Both the position numbers and the translations under genes were made by a program. Shown here piece after piece: positions 17,609 to 26,542 of a stretch of DNA of 64,000 bases. The first letter of the stretch is position 1; every line of letters starts with the position of its first letter. Below the pieces are notes generated by a model. That model made no database searches. It was not told the origin of the DNA and saw only the letters and a program-made list of their open reading frames with translations. This DNA is from Edaphobacter sp. 12200R-103. GTDB taxonomy: Bacteria; Acidobacteriota; Terriglobia; Terriglobales; Acidobacteriaceae. The DNA lies in NCBI RefSeq assembly GCF_010093025.1, contig NZ_CP048114.1, forward strand, positions 372,001 to 436,000, given 5' to 3'.

Positions 17609-18241
17609 ATGCCACCACCTAAACCCGTACGGGTATTGTTGGTCGATGACCATCCGATCTTTCGCGAAGGGCTGAGTATGGTCATTCAATCACAGTCTGA
17701 TCTGCTGCTCGTAGGCCAGGCGGAGAATGCGGAGGATGCTCTGTCCCAGTTTCGTCGCAGTCGCCCTGACGTGACGATTATGAGTCAGAAACTTCCGGAC
17801 GTGAGCGGTACAGATGCGCTTATTGCGATCCGGAAAGAAAGCCCTCGAGCGATCGTGATGATGCTGACTACATCCAAAAAAGATATGGATGCGCGCCGTG
17901 CGCTCAATGCGGGCGCTGCCGCCTATGTTTTGAAGAACACCCCTAAAGCGGAGATGCTCCGCGTGATCCGGTGGGTCTCTGAGGGGCGTAGACACATCCC
18001 TTCCGAAGTAGCGAGCACAATCGCAGAACATCTGGGACAGGAGGAGCTTTCTCCACGGGAGAGCTCGGTCCTGACGCTGATCCGAGATGGTTATCGGAAC
18101 AAACAGATCGCGGGGCGCTTAGGAATTTGTGAAACAACGGTCAATTTCCATATCAGGAACATCGTTGAAAAGCTTCAGGCAAATGACCGGACTCATGCTG
18201 TGACCATCGGCTTTCGACGTGGCCTTTTGGAGCTCGAATAG
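17609..18241 (+). CDS. NarL/FixJ-family response regulator with Ser at the phosphoacceptor site
   Basis: A 210-aa regulator with a receiver domain (about residues 7-125) and a LuxR-type helix-turn-helix (about 145-205; LSPRESSVLTLIRDGYRNKQ and TTVNFHIRNIVEKL). The acidic pair Asp13-Asp14 (VDDH), the switch Thr87 and Lys109 are conserved. The position that normally holds the phosphorylated Asp is Ser59 (DVTIMSQKLPDVSG where family members have LMDxxMP). The receiver should therefore not be phosphorylated in the usual way and may act constitutively or by ligand or partner binding. GGAGGT precedes ATG 17609. No histidine kinase is adjacent. Confidence 0.85.
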   Translation: MPPPKPVRVLLVDDHPIFREGLSMVIQSQSDLLLVGQAENAEDALSQFRRSRPDVTIMSQKLPDVSGTDALIAIRKESPRAIVMMLTTSKKDMDARRALNAGAAAYVLKNTPKAEMLRVIRWVSEGRRHIPSEVASTIAEHLGQEELSPRESSVLTLIRDGYRNKQIAGRLGICETTVNFHIRNIVEKLQANDRTHAVTIGFRRGLLELE

Positions 18242-18330
18242 GAGGGAGAACAACCCTCCTCTAGAAAACTTCAGTCCGCCTGCTGTTCTGAAGATCATCC
18301 CATTTCTGCGTTTTGATAATTAGCGGAAGC

Positions 18331-18712
18331 TGATGTGCAGGTGATCGTGACGGCTGGCGGAGGAGATGCGTCTACTATTCGCGGTTCCGAATGCGCGTGT
18401 AGAGCGGTATGCTTCTGTATTGCCAAAGGCCGAATTTTTATTACCAACGGCGGATGCAATGGAGTTCAGCAGCCCCTGAGCTTGGAGTCCCAGTAAATTT
18501 CGGGTGGTGTTACGGAGGACAAACCTTCTGTTTCGACTCGAGTAGCCTGGTCCGATGCGGGTATTAATCTACGCACCGGAACACCTACCGCGGAACAGAT
18601 ACGAACCGCTGTTGACGTGATATTAGCTGACCGCAAATATCACGAACGAGCCACGACTGCGAAGATTATCGAGTCCGCGATCGCGGAGAGCAAGAAGGTA
18701 GCGGCCAGGTGA
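18331..18712 (+). pseudogene. MGT-type glycosyltransferase remnant (3' end only)
   Basis: The translation, pieced across frames, follows the C-terminal nucleotide-sugar-binding domain of macrolide/UDP-glycosyltransferases: VQVIVTAGGGD, then in the next frame NARVERYASVLPKAEFLLPT, then back to NGVQQPLSLESQ, a TAA at 18494-18496, GGVTEDKPSVSTRVAWSDAG, and INLRTGTPTAEQIRTAV to a TGA at 18710. At least two frameshifts and one stop are present, and the N-terminal domain is missing. It is a dead relic. Confidence 0.65.
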
Positions 18713-19096
18713 AACAATAAGAGGTTCCGCAAAGGATTCCAGGTGTGCCCTTCCATCCATCCCGAACGCCCGTTCAGGCTGCTCCATTTGTCCAAGGTGC
18801 ATCATAGGCGAGAATGTCGCTTCCTGCAGGTGTTCCCGCATAGGTCTCAAGAAAAGTCGCTTTGCCCCACTGCGGAAAGTGCAGTTTCGTCTCCGAGCCC
18901 GCAACGCCGTACCCTAAACTTCAATTGCTCGCCTCTCTGCTTTTTAACTAACGCTGCATCAACGACCCTTCCGTCAAGTTCGCACTCCAACAAGGAACAC
19001 TCCTCTGTTGTTTTGCATTCCATTTCGTACTAAAGAGGCAACGCGCATAAACTACAAGGTCATCTTTCCCCTGACTGTACTTAGCTGTACGTTTCT
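18713..19096. other. Gene-free stretch
   Basis: Nothing supported. Short frames on both strands (18743-19033 plus, 18623-18904 minus) lack recognisable domains; the minus strand has a fragment ETYAGTPAGSDILAYDAPW that looks protein-like but is unassigned. Confidence 0.35.
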
Positions 19097-20485
19097 TCAT
19101 TTCCGAAGGCCATCTGTTATGGCTTGTCGGGCCGCGTGGTAGCCGCACATTCCGTGCACTCCTCCGCCTGGCGGAGTCGACGCGCCGCACAAATAGAGGC
19201 CAGCCTTCGGAGTTCGATAAAGCGAGCGGGTTGGACGTAGAAGGAGTTGTCGAAAGTCCATTCGACCGCTGAGAATGTCGCCGCCGATGAGATTGGGGTT
19301 CCAATTCTGTAAATCTGCAGGCCCCGATACTGCTCGAGCCAAGATGCAGTCTCGAAATTCTGGTGCGAATCGGGAAATCTGATTTTCGATCGTATCGGTG
19401 TAATCGACTGTACTTCCGTTAGGAACGTGACAATATGCCCATGCAGTGTGCCGACCCGCTGGCGCACGGCTGGGGTCGAAGAGCGAGGGCTGCCCGACAA
19501 GTACAAACGGCCGATTGGAATTCAGTGTCTTCTCGGCCTCCGCAATCTCTTCAAATGAACCTCCAACGTGAACGGTCGCGGCTCGAGAACACTCTGAAGC
19601 TCGCCATGGGATCGGAGAGCTAAGAGCGAAGTCAACCTTGAAGGCCGCAGGTCCATAGCGAAATCGGTTCAGTTGTTTTTGGAATGAAGAGGGCAATGCC
19701 TCTTTGGCAATTCCGATCAACTGCCGCGGGCTGACATCGGCCAAGACAAGATTGGCGGACGGAATTTCTCGGACCTCGTGATTGCAATGAATCACCCCAC
19801 CGAGAGTCGTCAGATAAGCTGCCAGCGCATCGGAGAGCGACTGGGCACCGCTTCGAAGAATTGGCCAACCACCTACGTGACCTGCGGCCAGGAAGATCAT
19901 CCCGACCGCAGCCGAGGCAAAACTATCGAACGGCAGGACGGCGTGAGTGGATACTCCTGCGAAGAGGGCTCGCGCGCGCTTTCCCCGGAAATGGTACTGG
20001 ACAAATCTTTCAGCTGATAGGATCGCGTGCGTTCCAAAGCGAGCCATCAATAATGGATGGTGAGGCAGGTGTTGAATTGGTTGAAGAATCTCTTCGACAA
20101 GATATGTAAAGTTGGAAGCCAGGGGCTCGATGATGGATCGGTAGTTTTCACGGTCGCCGGCATCAAGGTGCTCCAAAGTTGCATCAATCGAATGCTCCAA
20201 AAGAACGGCGGTACCATCATCGAGCGGGTGAGCGCAGGAGACATCAGGCTGAATCCAAGGGATATCAATGGGAAGTGAGCTGAAGAAAGGACTCGCTTTA
20301 CCAAGCGGATAGACGGAAGACCCGAGGTCTTGTCTGTATCCTGGCAGGGTGGTTTCAGCCGTCGCACAAGCACCGCCGATCCCTTTATTCCGTTCGAACA
20401 CCGTCGTGTGGTAACCGGCCGAGGCCAGCACGATAGACGCCGCTAGTCCGTTTGGCCCAGAACCGATTACCGTGGCTGTCGCCAT
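19097..20485 (-). CDS. Phytoene-desaturase/PYROXD2-like FAD oxidoreductase
   Basis: An FAD-dependent oxidoreductase of about 462 aa, related to phytoene desaturases and PYROXD2. The dinucleotide-binding motif is at the start (VIGSGPNGLAASIVLASAGY, then FERNKGIGGAC), and the C-terminal FAD-contact segment is GLYLCGASTPPGGGVHGMCG. The substrate is unknown. The frame extends upstream to 20581, but MATATVIGSGPNG at 20485 is the natural start because the nucleotide-binding fold begins within 5 residues of it. No carotenoid synthesis genes are nearby, so a carotenoid role is not supported by context. Confidence 0.82.
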   Translation of the reverse strand: MATATVIGSGPNGLAASIVLASAGYHTTVFERNKGIGGACATAETTLPGYRQDLGSSVYPLGKASPFFSSLPIDIPWIQPDVSCAHPLDDGTAVLLEHSIDATLEHLDAGDRENYRSIIEPLASNFTYLVEEILQPIQHLPHHPLLMARFGTHAILSAERFVQYHFRGKRARALFAGVSTHAVLPFDSFASAAVGMIFLAAGHVGGWPILRSGAQSLSDALAAYLTTLGGVIHCNHEVREIPSANLVLADVSPRQLIGIAKEALPSSFQKQLNRFRYGPAAFKVDFALSSPIPWRASECSRAATVHVGGSFEEIAEAEKTLNSNRPFVLVGQPSLFDPSRAPAGRHTAWAYCHVPNGSTVDYTDTIENQISRFAPEFRDCILARAVSGPADLQNWNPNLIGGDILSGRMDFRQLLLRPTRSLYRTPKAGLYLCGASTPPGGGVHGMCGYHAARQAITDGLRK

Positions 20486-20486
20486 A

Positions 20487-20726
20487 CTAACCCCGCTGTT
20501 CACCGGCGTCGACCAAGCATCCTTCGGCCGGCCTGAGACTCCGTCGCAGGCTCTGTTGAGCAGAGACGAGATGAGCGACAATGTGAGGATACCTCTCTTG
20601 ATTGAACAATCTCGTCTCGAGATCGTCCAACTTTTGGTAAAAGTCCTCGATGATCAGTTGATGAGTGACTTCGCTTCTGTACGCATCGGGATAGATCTCC
20701 AGATTGGATTGTGCTAATGGCACCAA
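20487..20726 (-). CDS. Hypothetical protein upstream of the oxidoreductase
   Basis: A possible 79-aa protein from TTG 20726 (VPLAQSNLEIYPDAYRSEVT, HQLIIEDFYQKLDDLETRLF) that ends 1 nt before the oxidoreductase start. The frame remains open and protein-like for about 38 more codons upstream (including NALWEESVVFNRSIESNLWH) to about 20825 but without an ATG. It could therefore be the 3' part of a longer, truncated gene. I recognise no family. Confidence 0.3.
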   Translation of the reverse strand: MVPLAQSNLEIYPDAYRSEVTHQLIIEDFYQKLDDLETRLFNQERYPHIVAHLVSAQQSLRRSLRPAEGCLVDAGEQRG

Positions 20727-20826
20727 CGCTTGATCGTGCCACAGATTACTTTCAATCGACCTATTGAAAACTACAGATTCTTCCCATAAAGCATTGCGAT
20801 TTTTGGGAATCCGAAAGGGCTACGCA

Positions 20827-21035
20827 AGTTCTAGAGTGTTCGTTCGGGGAGGGAAATGGATCAACTGCATAGCACCAGATTCAAATTGTGTCGATGGAAC
20901 GGATCGGGTTCGGCACTTTCGAATGACCAAAGACCGGAGTCCATCATGAGAAATATCAACAGCAAAGAACAAAGTTGTAATCTCAAACGGTGCAACGTGA
21001 CTACTGTTGTCCTCTTTAGGCCGTTTAGGCGAAGC
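20827..21035. other. Short gene-free stretch
   Basis: No gene, RNA or repeat that I can support between the hypothetical frame and the end of the second ECF sigma factor. Confidence 0.35.
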
Positions 21036-21659
21036 TCAAGAGGGTTTTAGGCCCGCTTTTGCCTCGGCTACCACAGCGCGTCTAGCACGCAACAAGCGTG
21101 TCTTGGCTGCCGGTACTGAGAGCTGTAATCGAAGTGCAATGTCATTCATTGAAGCATCATCGCCGCACCAAACCCGCAGTACTTCCTTCTGAGTGAGTGG
21201 TAAGGAATCAATTGCGTGATGAAGAACCTTGTACTCCTGGCTGATCCTCAACATCTCAAAAGGACCTGGGTGAGGATCGGCTAAGTTCGAGACCATCCAA
21301 TCGTTCATCTCTTGGCCAGCGATAAGAAGCACTTCAGAGCTTCTGATGTACTGACGTCGAATCATGAGTGCCGAATTGATGGCTATCCGGGTAAACCAGG
21401 TTGAGAATTTTGCTCTGCCGTCGAAGGTGTATAGCTTAAGATACGAACGAATGAGCGCTTCCTGCAGGGCGTCTTCGGCGTCGGCCTCCGTTCTAAGGAT
21501 CCTGCGGACTGCTCGGAGAGCAACCGGAGAAGCCTGCTTGATCAGCTCCTGATAAGCGCCCTCATCCCCCGCTTTGGCAAGAGCCAAAAGTCTCGCATCG
21601 TTAGTTCGGAGCTTGTCGGGGATCGCATTGTCTGGTGGGGCAGAGTGTTCCAGAGCCAT
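21036..21659 (-). CDS. ECF-type RNA polymerase sigma factor (second)
   Basis: A 207-aa ECF sigma factor. Region 2 includes RRILRTEADAEDALQEALIR and the -10-recognition segment FDGRAKFSTWFTRIAINSAL. Region 4 includes LPLTQKEVLRVWCGDDASMN and a helix ending AKTRLLRARRA. ATG 21659 fits the family length. No anti-sigma gene lies next to it, in contrast to the sigma factor at 15691. It shares the FSTW core with that one but is clearly a different paralogue. Confidence 0.9.
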   Translation of the reverse strand: MALEHSAPPDNAIPDKLRTNDARLLALAKAGDEGAYQELIKQASPVALRAVRRILRTEADAEDALQEALIRSYLKLYTFDGRAKFSTWFTRIAINSALMIRRQYIRSSEVLLIAGQEMNDWMVSNLADPHPGPFEMLRISQEYKVLHHAIDSLPLTQKEVLRVWCGDDASMNDIALRLQLSVPAAKTRLLRARRAVVAEAKAGLKPS

Positions 21660-22018
21660 ATCGTTTATCTCCTGCTATTCATTTTTGAAACTGGACGCAC
21701 CGTCGTTATACGGTCAAACAGTTCATTCGATGATCCACGACAATTTCTCGTAAGGCCCTACGAAAACTTATGAACCACCACCTGTACTTTCCTGCAGGGA
21801 AAAACATGGAGAGAGAGAGTCGACGTTCGACCTTCATCTCGAGCAGCTGGATGGAGTTCTCGATCCATGCCGAAAGCAAGTTCAATTATGCGTTGGGAGT
21901 TTCTAAGCTGACGTCTCTTCGCCGTATCGGGTGTCGATATTCAGATGTCCGGGAAAGACTGAAGTCATAGAGGTTCAGTTACCTGTTGCTATAGCATCGG
22001 GCTGCGCAACTGTATGTA
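21660..22018. other. Intergenic region, divergent promoters
   Basis: This region separates divergent genes for an ECF sigma factor and NnrS. A 66-codon frame (21770-21970) has no recognisable domain. I found no FNR-type dyad here. Confidence 0.4.
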
Positions 22019-22033
22019 ATGCGCGAAGAGGCT

Positions 22034-23395
22034 ATGGCTGATTATTCAAATCCGTTCCAGGCAGAATGCATGGATAAAGAAGCGCAGCCACCGGAACAAT
22101 ATGCGAATATCGATCGCATTGCGATAGAGCGGCATAGCCAGAGGCTTACTATAGCGTTCATTGTAAGCGGATTGTTTTTTATGTTGTTGCCTGGAACGTT
22201 TCTTGGGGTGTGGAAGCTTGTCGACATTTCCAGAGAACATACGGTAAATAGTCTGAATCCTGCATGGCTCCAGGCTCATGGACAGGCGCAGATCTTTGGG
22301 TGGATAGGCTCTTTCATCATAGGAATTGGCTTTTATTCTCTGACCAAGATGCAGGGAACGAAGAAATTTCCTGTTCAAGCGGGTTGGGTGGCGTGGACTC
22401 TATGGACGTTGGGAGTTACGTCCCGGTGGGTTGGCGGAACAACTGGCTGGCATTGGAGGGTTTTACTTCCGCTCTCTGCCGTGATGGAACTTATTGCTTT
22501 CTGGCTGTTTGGTCGCTCTTTGAGGCAGCGCCGCCCACGCCACAACAGCAAACCCAAGGAGCATTGGCTAAAAGCAGTTATCGCTTCTACATTCGGTTTT
22601 TTGGCTGTGCTGGTCATAAATCTCATGATTCTGATCCATCTTGCTCGAACGGGAGATTCTCCAGCGTTGCCTCATGTGCTTGACCAGCAGATGGCATTAT
22701 TATCGCTGTGGGGGATTGTCGTTCCGACGATATTTGCGTTTAATTCGCGTTGGCTATCACTTTTTGCGGGATTACGCCAGCCGAGTTGGGCTTCGTTTTT
22801 TGCAGCATACGCTCTTATTGTCGTGGCTCTTTGGGCGCTCTTTCTACAGTGGCAGTCCATATCTGCTGTCGCATTTTTATTCTCAGCTCTTTTGGTCGTG
22901 GAGGCCCTCCACGTTTGGGAACCGGCCGTGCAGCCGGCCAAACTGTTGCATGTCCATCGCTGCTTCCCACTCTTTCTGCGCATGGCTTATATTTGGCTTG
23001 TCATCTCCTGCATCCTTCATATGTTGGCGGTGCTTTACGACCATTCAGGGGGTATCTGGGGCGCCAGCCGCCATGCGCTATCCGTTGGCTTTATTGCAGG
23101 AATGGTATTTGCGATCGGCCAACGAGTGCTTCCGGCATTTTGCGGGATGCGTGTATTGTGGAGCGCGAGGTTGATGTTCTGGTCATTACTCCTGTTAAAT
23201 CTGGGATGCGCTCTGCGGGTGATCTTCGAAGCGCTCGCCTATGAGAGTTACTGGGAATTTGCGTGGAGGGTGCTTCCATTCTCTGCGCTTATGGAACTGG
23301 CGGCGGTTGCTCTATTCGCTCTGAATCTTGCGGTGACCTTGCTGCTTCCGCCAGCTCATCTTCGTTCTCAACCGTCATCTGTCGTAGTTTTGTGA
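22034..23395 (+). CDS. nnrS: NnrS family haem-copper membrane protein
   Basis: A polytopic membrane protein of about 453 aa with around twelve hydrophobic helices. NnrS proteins contain haem and copper, are found with denitrification and NO-response genes, and protect against nitrosative stress, though their reaction is not settled. Conserved-looking His positions lie in or next to helices (NPAWLQAHGQAQIFGWIGSF; RHALSVGFIAGMVFAIGQRV). ATG 22034 is preceded closely by GAAGAGG; ATG 22019 is possible and adds five residues. It converges with the hemerythrin/oxidase operon, with 36 nt between the stops, which supports a shared NO-related role. Confidence 0.82.
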   Translation: MADYSNPFQAECMDKEAQPPEQYANIDRIAIERHSQRLTIAFIVSGLFFMLLPGTFLGVWKLVDISREHTVNSLNPAWLQAHGQAQIFGWIGSFIIGIGFYSLTKMQGTKKFPVQAGWVAWTLWTLGVTSRWVGGTTGWHWRVLLPLSAVMELIAFWLFGRSLRQRRPRHNSKPKEHWLKAVIASTFGFLAVLVINLMILIHLARTGDSPALPHVLDQQMALLSLWGIVVPTIFAFNSRWLSLFAGLRQPSWASFFAAYALIVVALWALFLQWQSISAVAFLFSALLVVEALHVWEPAVQPAKLLHVHRCFPLFLRMAYIWLVISCILHMLAVLYDHSGGIWGASRHALSVGFIAGMVFAIGQRVLPAFCGMRVLWSARLMFWSLLLLNLGCALRVIFEALAYESYWEFAWRVLPFSALMELAAVALFALNLAVTLLLPPAHLRSQPSSVVVL

Positions 23396-23431
23396 TGCAT
23401 TCATCGAGAGCTGTCCTGATTCTATGTTTCA

Positions 23432-23992
23432 TTAAGTGCGGGCCTGAAAGCGAAATGCGCGAGATCGGATATGGATGTTGATGTCTTGAAACCCTGCAGC
23501 ATTAAGCCTCATAGGAAATGTTTCCGGTGGAACAGGAACTTTCGTGTCGAACAGATGAATGGGATCGAAGCGGGACAAAAAAGTCAGATCGCAGCCAATA
23601 AAATATCCCCCGGGGCGAAGGACCCTCGCTACTTCATGAAGCAACTTATCTTGAAGTTCTAAAGAGGCCACATGATGAAGCATCATTAGGCAGACAGCAC
23701 TATCAAAGCTTGCATCGGTTATTTGTATCTCCGTTGCATCCTGGTTCAGGACAGCGACGTTAGTTCCCTCCAGTCGACGACCAAGAGCCGTTGCCAATGG
23801 CCGATCGATTTCAATAGCGGTTAGCCTCTTTACGCGAGCTTTCAGCAGGTCCGTTGTCAGTCCAGGCCCTGGACCGATCTCAAGCACATCATCTCCAAGC
23901 TCCACCCCATCGAGCACCCATGGAAGGACGTCTCGTTGCAGAGTGCGGCGCCAGAGCCCAGAGCGGCATAAAATCCGGTGCAGATGATTCAT
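23432..23992 (-). CDS. Class I SAM-dependent methyltransferase
   Basis: A 186-aa Rossmann-fold methyltransferase. Motif I is VLEIGPGPGLTT (about residues 36-47), an acidic SAM-ribose contact follows in AIEIDR, and the post-I region includes FDSAVCLMMLHHV. The substrate is unknown. Its start overlaps the hemerythrin stop by 4 nt, so it is the last gene of the five-gene operon. It could modify a quinone, a small molecule or a protein of the redox pathway; the sequence does not decide. Confidence 0.8.
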   Translation of the reverse strand: MNHLHRILCRSGLWRRTLQRDVLPWVLDGVELGDDVLEIGPGPGLTTDLLKARVKRLTAIEIDRPLATALGRRLEGTNVAVLNQDATEIQITDASFDSAVCLMMLHHVASLELQDKLLHEVARVLRPGGYFIGCDLTFLSRFDPIHLFDTKVPVPPETFPMRLNAAGFQDINIHIRSRAFRFQART

Positions 23993-24543
23993 CTCCGCAA
24001 AATACCGCGACGGGCAGCCATCTCCCGGCCAACCAGATCCTTTTCATTGCGTGACAATACCCCATCAGCGAGCGCAAAGATTTCAGCCTCCTCCATGACA
24101 AGATGGCGCTTATAAAGCCTTGTTAGATCGGTCAAAAGCACCTTCATCTGCCGGAGGTCTTCTTTCGAGAGAGATCCATCTGATAACCATCGATGACCAA
24201 TAATATCGACGTCATCATGATCGCCTTCTGCCTGCCTATGATCCGCCTCAAGCCTTGCGATTTTTTCAAAAGCCCTATGAACCCTGGGGACATCCTTTGC
24301 CCGAAGCCGGGGAAATAAAGACTCTTCTTCATCTGCCGTGTGCCTCGGGCCAGCTTCGCGGAAGTACCAGAGGGCCTTCTCCAGGACAATTCGCTGGTCT
24401 GGAGTGAGCTGCTTCTCAGCGGCTTCCTCGCAAACGGTAATAAGTATGCTTAAAAATTGTCGTATCCGTTGATGGCAGTCCGTTAACATGCCTAACGGAT
24501 CACTGAAGTCACTCTCAGGTTTTGCACCTATCTGTGTGAGCAT
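23989..24543 (-). CDS. Hemerythrin HHE-domain protein
   Basis: A 184-aa four-helix-bundle protein with the expected di-iron ligands: His in TDCHQRIRQF, HTADEEESLFP, EADHRQAE, and the YKRHLVMEEAEIF segment. Bacterial hemerythrin-like proteins bind O2 or NO or help repair iron-sulfur clusters (for example YtfE/RIC). It starts 5 nt after the ferredoxin stop and overlaps the methyltransferase by 4 nt. Together with NnrS, cupin-DUF2249 and a Crp/Fnr regulator, it points to handling of NO or oxygen stress. Confidence 0.85.
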   Translation of the reverse strand: MLTQIGAKPESDFSDPLGMLTDCHQRIRQFLSILITVCEEAAEKQLTPDQRIVLEKALWYFREAGPRHTADEEESLFPRLRAKDVPRVHRAFEKIARLEADHRQAEGDHDDVDIIGHRWLSDGSLSKEDLRQMKVLLTDLTRLYKRHLVMEEAEIFALADGVLSRNEKDLVGREMAARRGILRR

Positions 24544-24548
24544 TCGCT

Positions 24549-24821
24549 TTACTCCGTAACTTTCTTTGCATAATGCTCGGCATTTATTTGTACGTATTTA
24601 TCCCATTTTTCAGGAAGGTCGCCTTCTGCATAAATCGCAGCCACAGGGCACACCGGAACACATGCGCCACAATCAATACATTCCATAGGATTGATGAAGA
24701 GCATCGAGCTAGAGTCGAAATCGCCTTCGTTTCTCTTAGGGTGAATGCAGTCTACTGGGCAAGCGTCAACACAAGCGGTATCCTTCGTCCCAATGCATGG
24801 TTCGGCAATAACGTATGCCAT
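24549..24821 (-). CDS. 7Fe (3Fe-4S/4Fe-4S) ferredoxin, FdxA-like
   Basis: A 90-aa soluble electron carrier. The N-terminal motif is C-x7-C-x3-C-P (Cys9, Cys17, Cys21), typical of a 3Fe-4S site, and the second is C-x2-C-x2-C-x3-C-P (Cys48, Cys51, Cys54, Cys58). This is the 7Fe ferredoxin layout seen in FdxA of actinobacteria and Thermus. It lies 41 nt after the oxidase subunit I gene and 5 nt before the hemerythrin gene. A ferredoxin inside an operon with a lone oxidase subunit may be an electron donor to that operon's enzymes. AAAGGA lies 8 nt before ATG 24821. Confidence 0.88.
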   Translation of the reverse strand: MAYVIAEPCIGTKDTACVDACPVDCIHPKRNEGDFDSSSMLFINPMECIDCGACVPVCPVAAIYAEGDLPEKWDKYVQINAEHYAKKVTE

Positions 24822-24862
24822 GGATGAATCCTTTCTCCTATTCGCTGCCTGACGTTCATTCT

Positions 24863-26518
24863 TTAGGACGCCGCAATGGATTCATTGCCTACCGTGACCG
24901 GATTGTCGATCTTCGCATAGTTGTAAGCTTCTTCGGTTACATCTTGAATTTCAGTAAAGTTTTCGGTGATAGGAGGCGATTGAGTTGTCCACTCCAATCC
25001 TGCGGCGCGCCATGGATTATTACCGGCGATTTCTCCATACTTCAAAGACCAGAGCAGATAGACGGCCGGGAGAAGATAGCCGATGGCAAGAACAGAGGCG
25101 CCGGCTGTTGAAAGGGCATTCAACACCTGAAATTCTGGAGGGTAGGCATGATAACGTCGCGGCATACCAAGGTAGCCAAGTACAAATTGCGGAAAGAATG
25201 TAAGGTTGAAGCCAATAAAGAGAGTGCAAGCCGCAAGTTTTCCCAAAGACTCTGAGTACATCCTTCCAGTAATCTTCGGCCACCAGAAATGCAATCCAGC
25301 CATATAGGCGCTGATCATGCCACCCACCATGACGTAATGGAAGTGCGCCACGATGAAATAGGTCTCTGTCATCTGGATGTCCATTCCTAAAGAGGCGAGC
25401 ATTACACCCGTCATGCCACCCATCGTGAAAAGCCCAATAAAACCAAAGGCATATAGCATGGGGGTCGTAAAGTGTATGGAGCCACGGTACATCGTCGCCG
25501 ACCAGTTGAAAACCTTGATTGCGGACGGAATGGCAACCAGCATGCTCATGAGCGAAAACATGAGAGCCGCATAGTTGGATATGCCCATGATGAACATATG
25601 GTGGGCCCAAACGAAAAAGCTGAAAATGGCGATAGCGACAGATGAAAAGGCAACTGCGGTATAGCCGAAGACTCGCTTTCTGCTAAAACATGCAATTACC
25701 TCAGATATGATTCCCATTCCAGGCAAGATCATTATGTAGACGGCAGGATGGGAATAGAACCAGAAGAGGTGTTGAAAAAGAAGTGGGTCTCCACCCAGCC
25801 GAGGATCGAAAAATCCAAGTCCTAAAACGCGTTCCAAGGCAACCAGCACAAGAGAGATAGCGACAGCGGGAGTTGCGAGAACGAAGATAATCGACGTCGC
25901 GTAGTAGGACCAGATAAAGAGAGGGAGCCGGAACCAGGTCATTCCCGGGGCCCGCATCCTATGGATAGTGACGATGAAGTTGACTCCCGTCAATATTGAG
26001 GAGAATCCGGCGACAAAAATGCCCATTGCCGCGCTAACAACATTCGTGTTCAGGTAATGTGTGCTTAGCGGAGTAGTGAACGTCCATCCGGTATCCACGC
26101 CGCCAAAGATCATCGAATATAGCTCAAGGCTGCCTCCGGTAATGAAGAGGTACCAACTCAAAAGATTGAGCTTTGGAAACGCGACATCGCGAGCGCCAAT
26201 CATGAGAGGAATGAGGAAATTTCCCAGTACCGCGGGAGCTACCGGAACCAGGAAGAAAAAGACCATAATGATTCCGTGGATGGTGAAGAGCTTGTTATAG
26301 GTGTCAGAGGCAACAAGATCGCCAGCAGGAGTCAGTAATTCCAACCGTATGAAGGCCGCAGCCAAACCGCCAATGACGAAGAAAAAACTCGTCGTGAGCA
26401 TGTAGAGAATAGCGATCCGCTTGTGGTCCTGTGTCAGCAGCCACGACTTAAGCCCGTATTCGTTGTTGAGATAGGTCCTTTCGGGTAAAGTGGGGACCAG
26501 TGCTGGTATCGTTCCCAT
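24863..26518 (-). CDS. Haem-copper oxidase subunit I, A2 type, stand-alone
   Basis: A 551-aa, 12-helix catalytic subunit of the haem-copper oxidase superfamily. Expected ligands are present: His81 (low-spin haem), His257 and Tyr261 in YSHPAVY (CuB and cross-linked Tyr), His306-His307 (CuB), His392 and His394 in AHFHYV (haems). D-channel Asp111 (GARD) and K-channel Lys335 (IPSAIK) are conserved. YSHPAVY lacks the Glu of HPEVY, which places it in the A2 group. No subunit II (CuA), subunit III or assembly gene lies anywhere nearby; the neighbours are cupin-DUF2249, ferredoxin and hemerythrin. The subunit could join a core complex encoded elsewhere or work with a non-standard donor. Confidence 0.88.
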   Translation of the reverse strand: MGTIPALVPTLPERTYLNNEYGLKSWLLTQDHKRIAILYMLTTSFFFVIGGLAAAFIRLELLTPAGDLVASDTYNKLFTIHGIIMVFFFLVPVAPAVLGNFLIPLMIGARDVAFPKLNLLSWYLFITGGSLELYSMIFGGVDTGWTFTTPLSTHYLNTNVVSAAMGIFVAGFSSILTGVNFIVTIHRMRAPGMTWFRLPLFIWSYYATSIIFVLATPAVAISLVLVALERVLGLGFFDPRLGGDPLLFQHLFWFYSHPAVYIMILPGMGIISEVIACFSRKRVFGYTAVAFSSVAIAIFSFFVWAHHMFIMGISNYAALMFSLMSMLVAIPSAIKVFNWSATMYRGSIHFTTPMLYAFGFIGLFTMGGMTGVMLASLGMDIQMTETYFIVAHFHYVMVGGMISAYMAGLHFWWPKITGRMYSESLGKLAACTLFIGFNLTFFPQFVLGYLGMPRRYHAYPPEFQVLNALSTAGASVLAIGYLLPAVYLLWSLKYGEIAGNNPWRAAGLEWTTQSPPITENFTEIQDVTEEAYNYAKIDNPVTVGNESIAAS

Positions 26519-26542
26519 GACTCCCTCTTCCTGCTCTTAATC

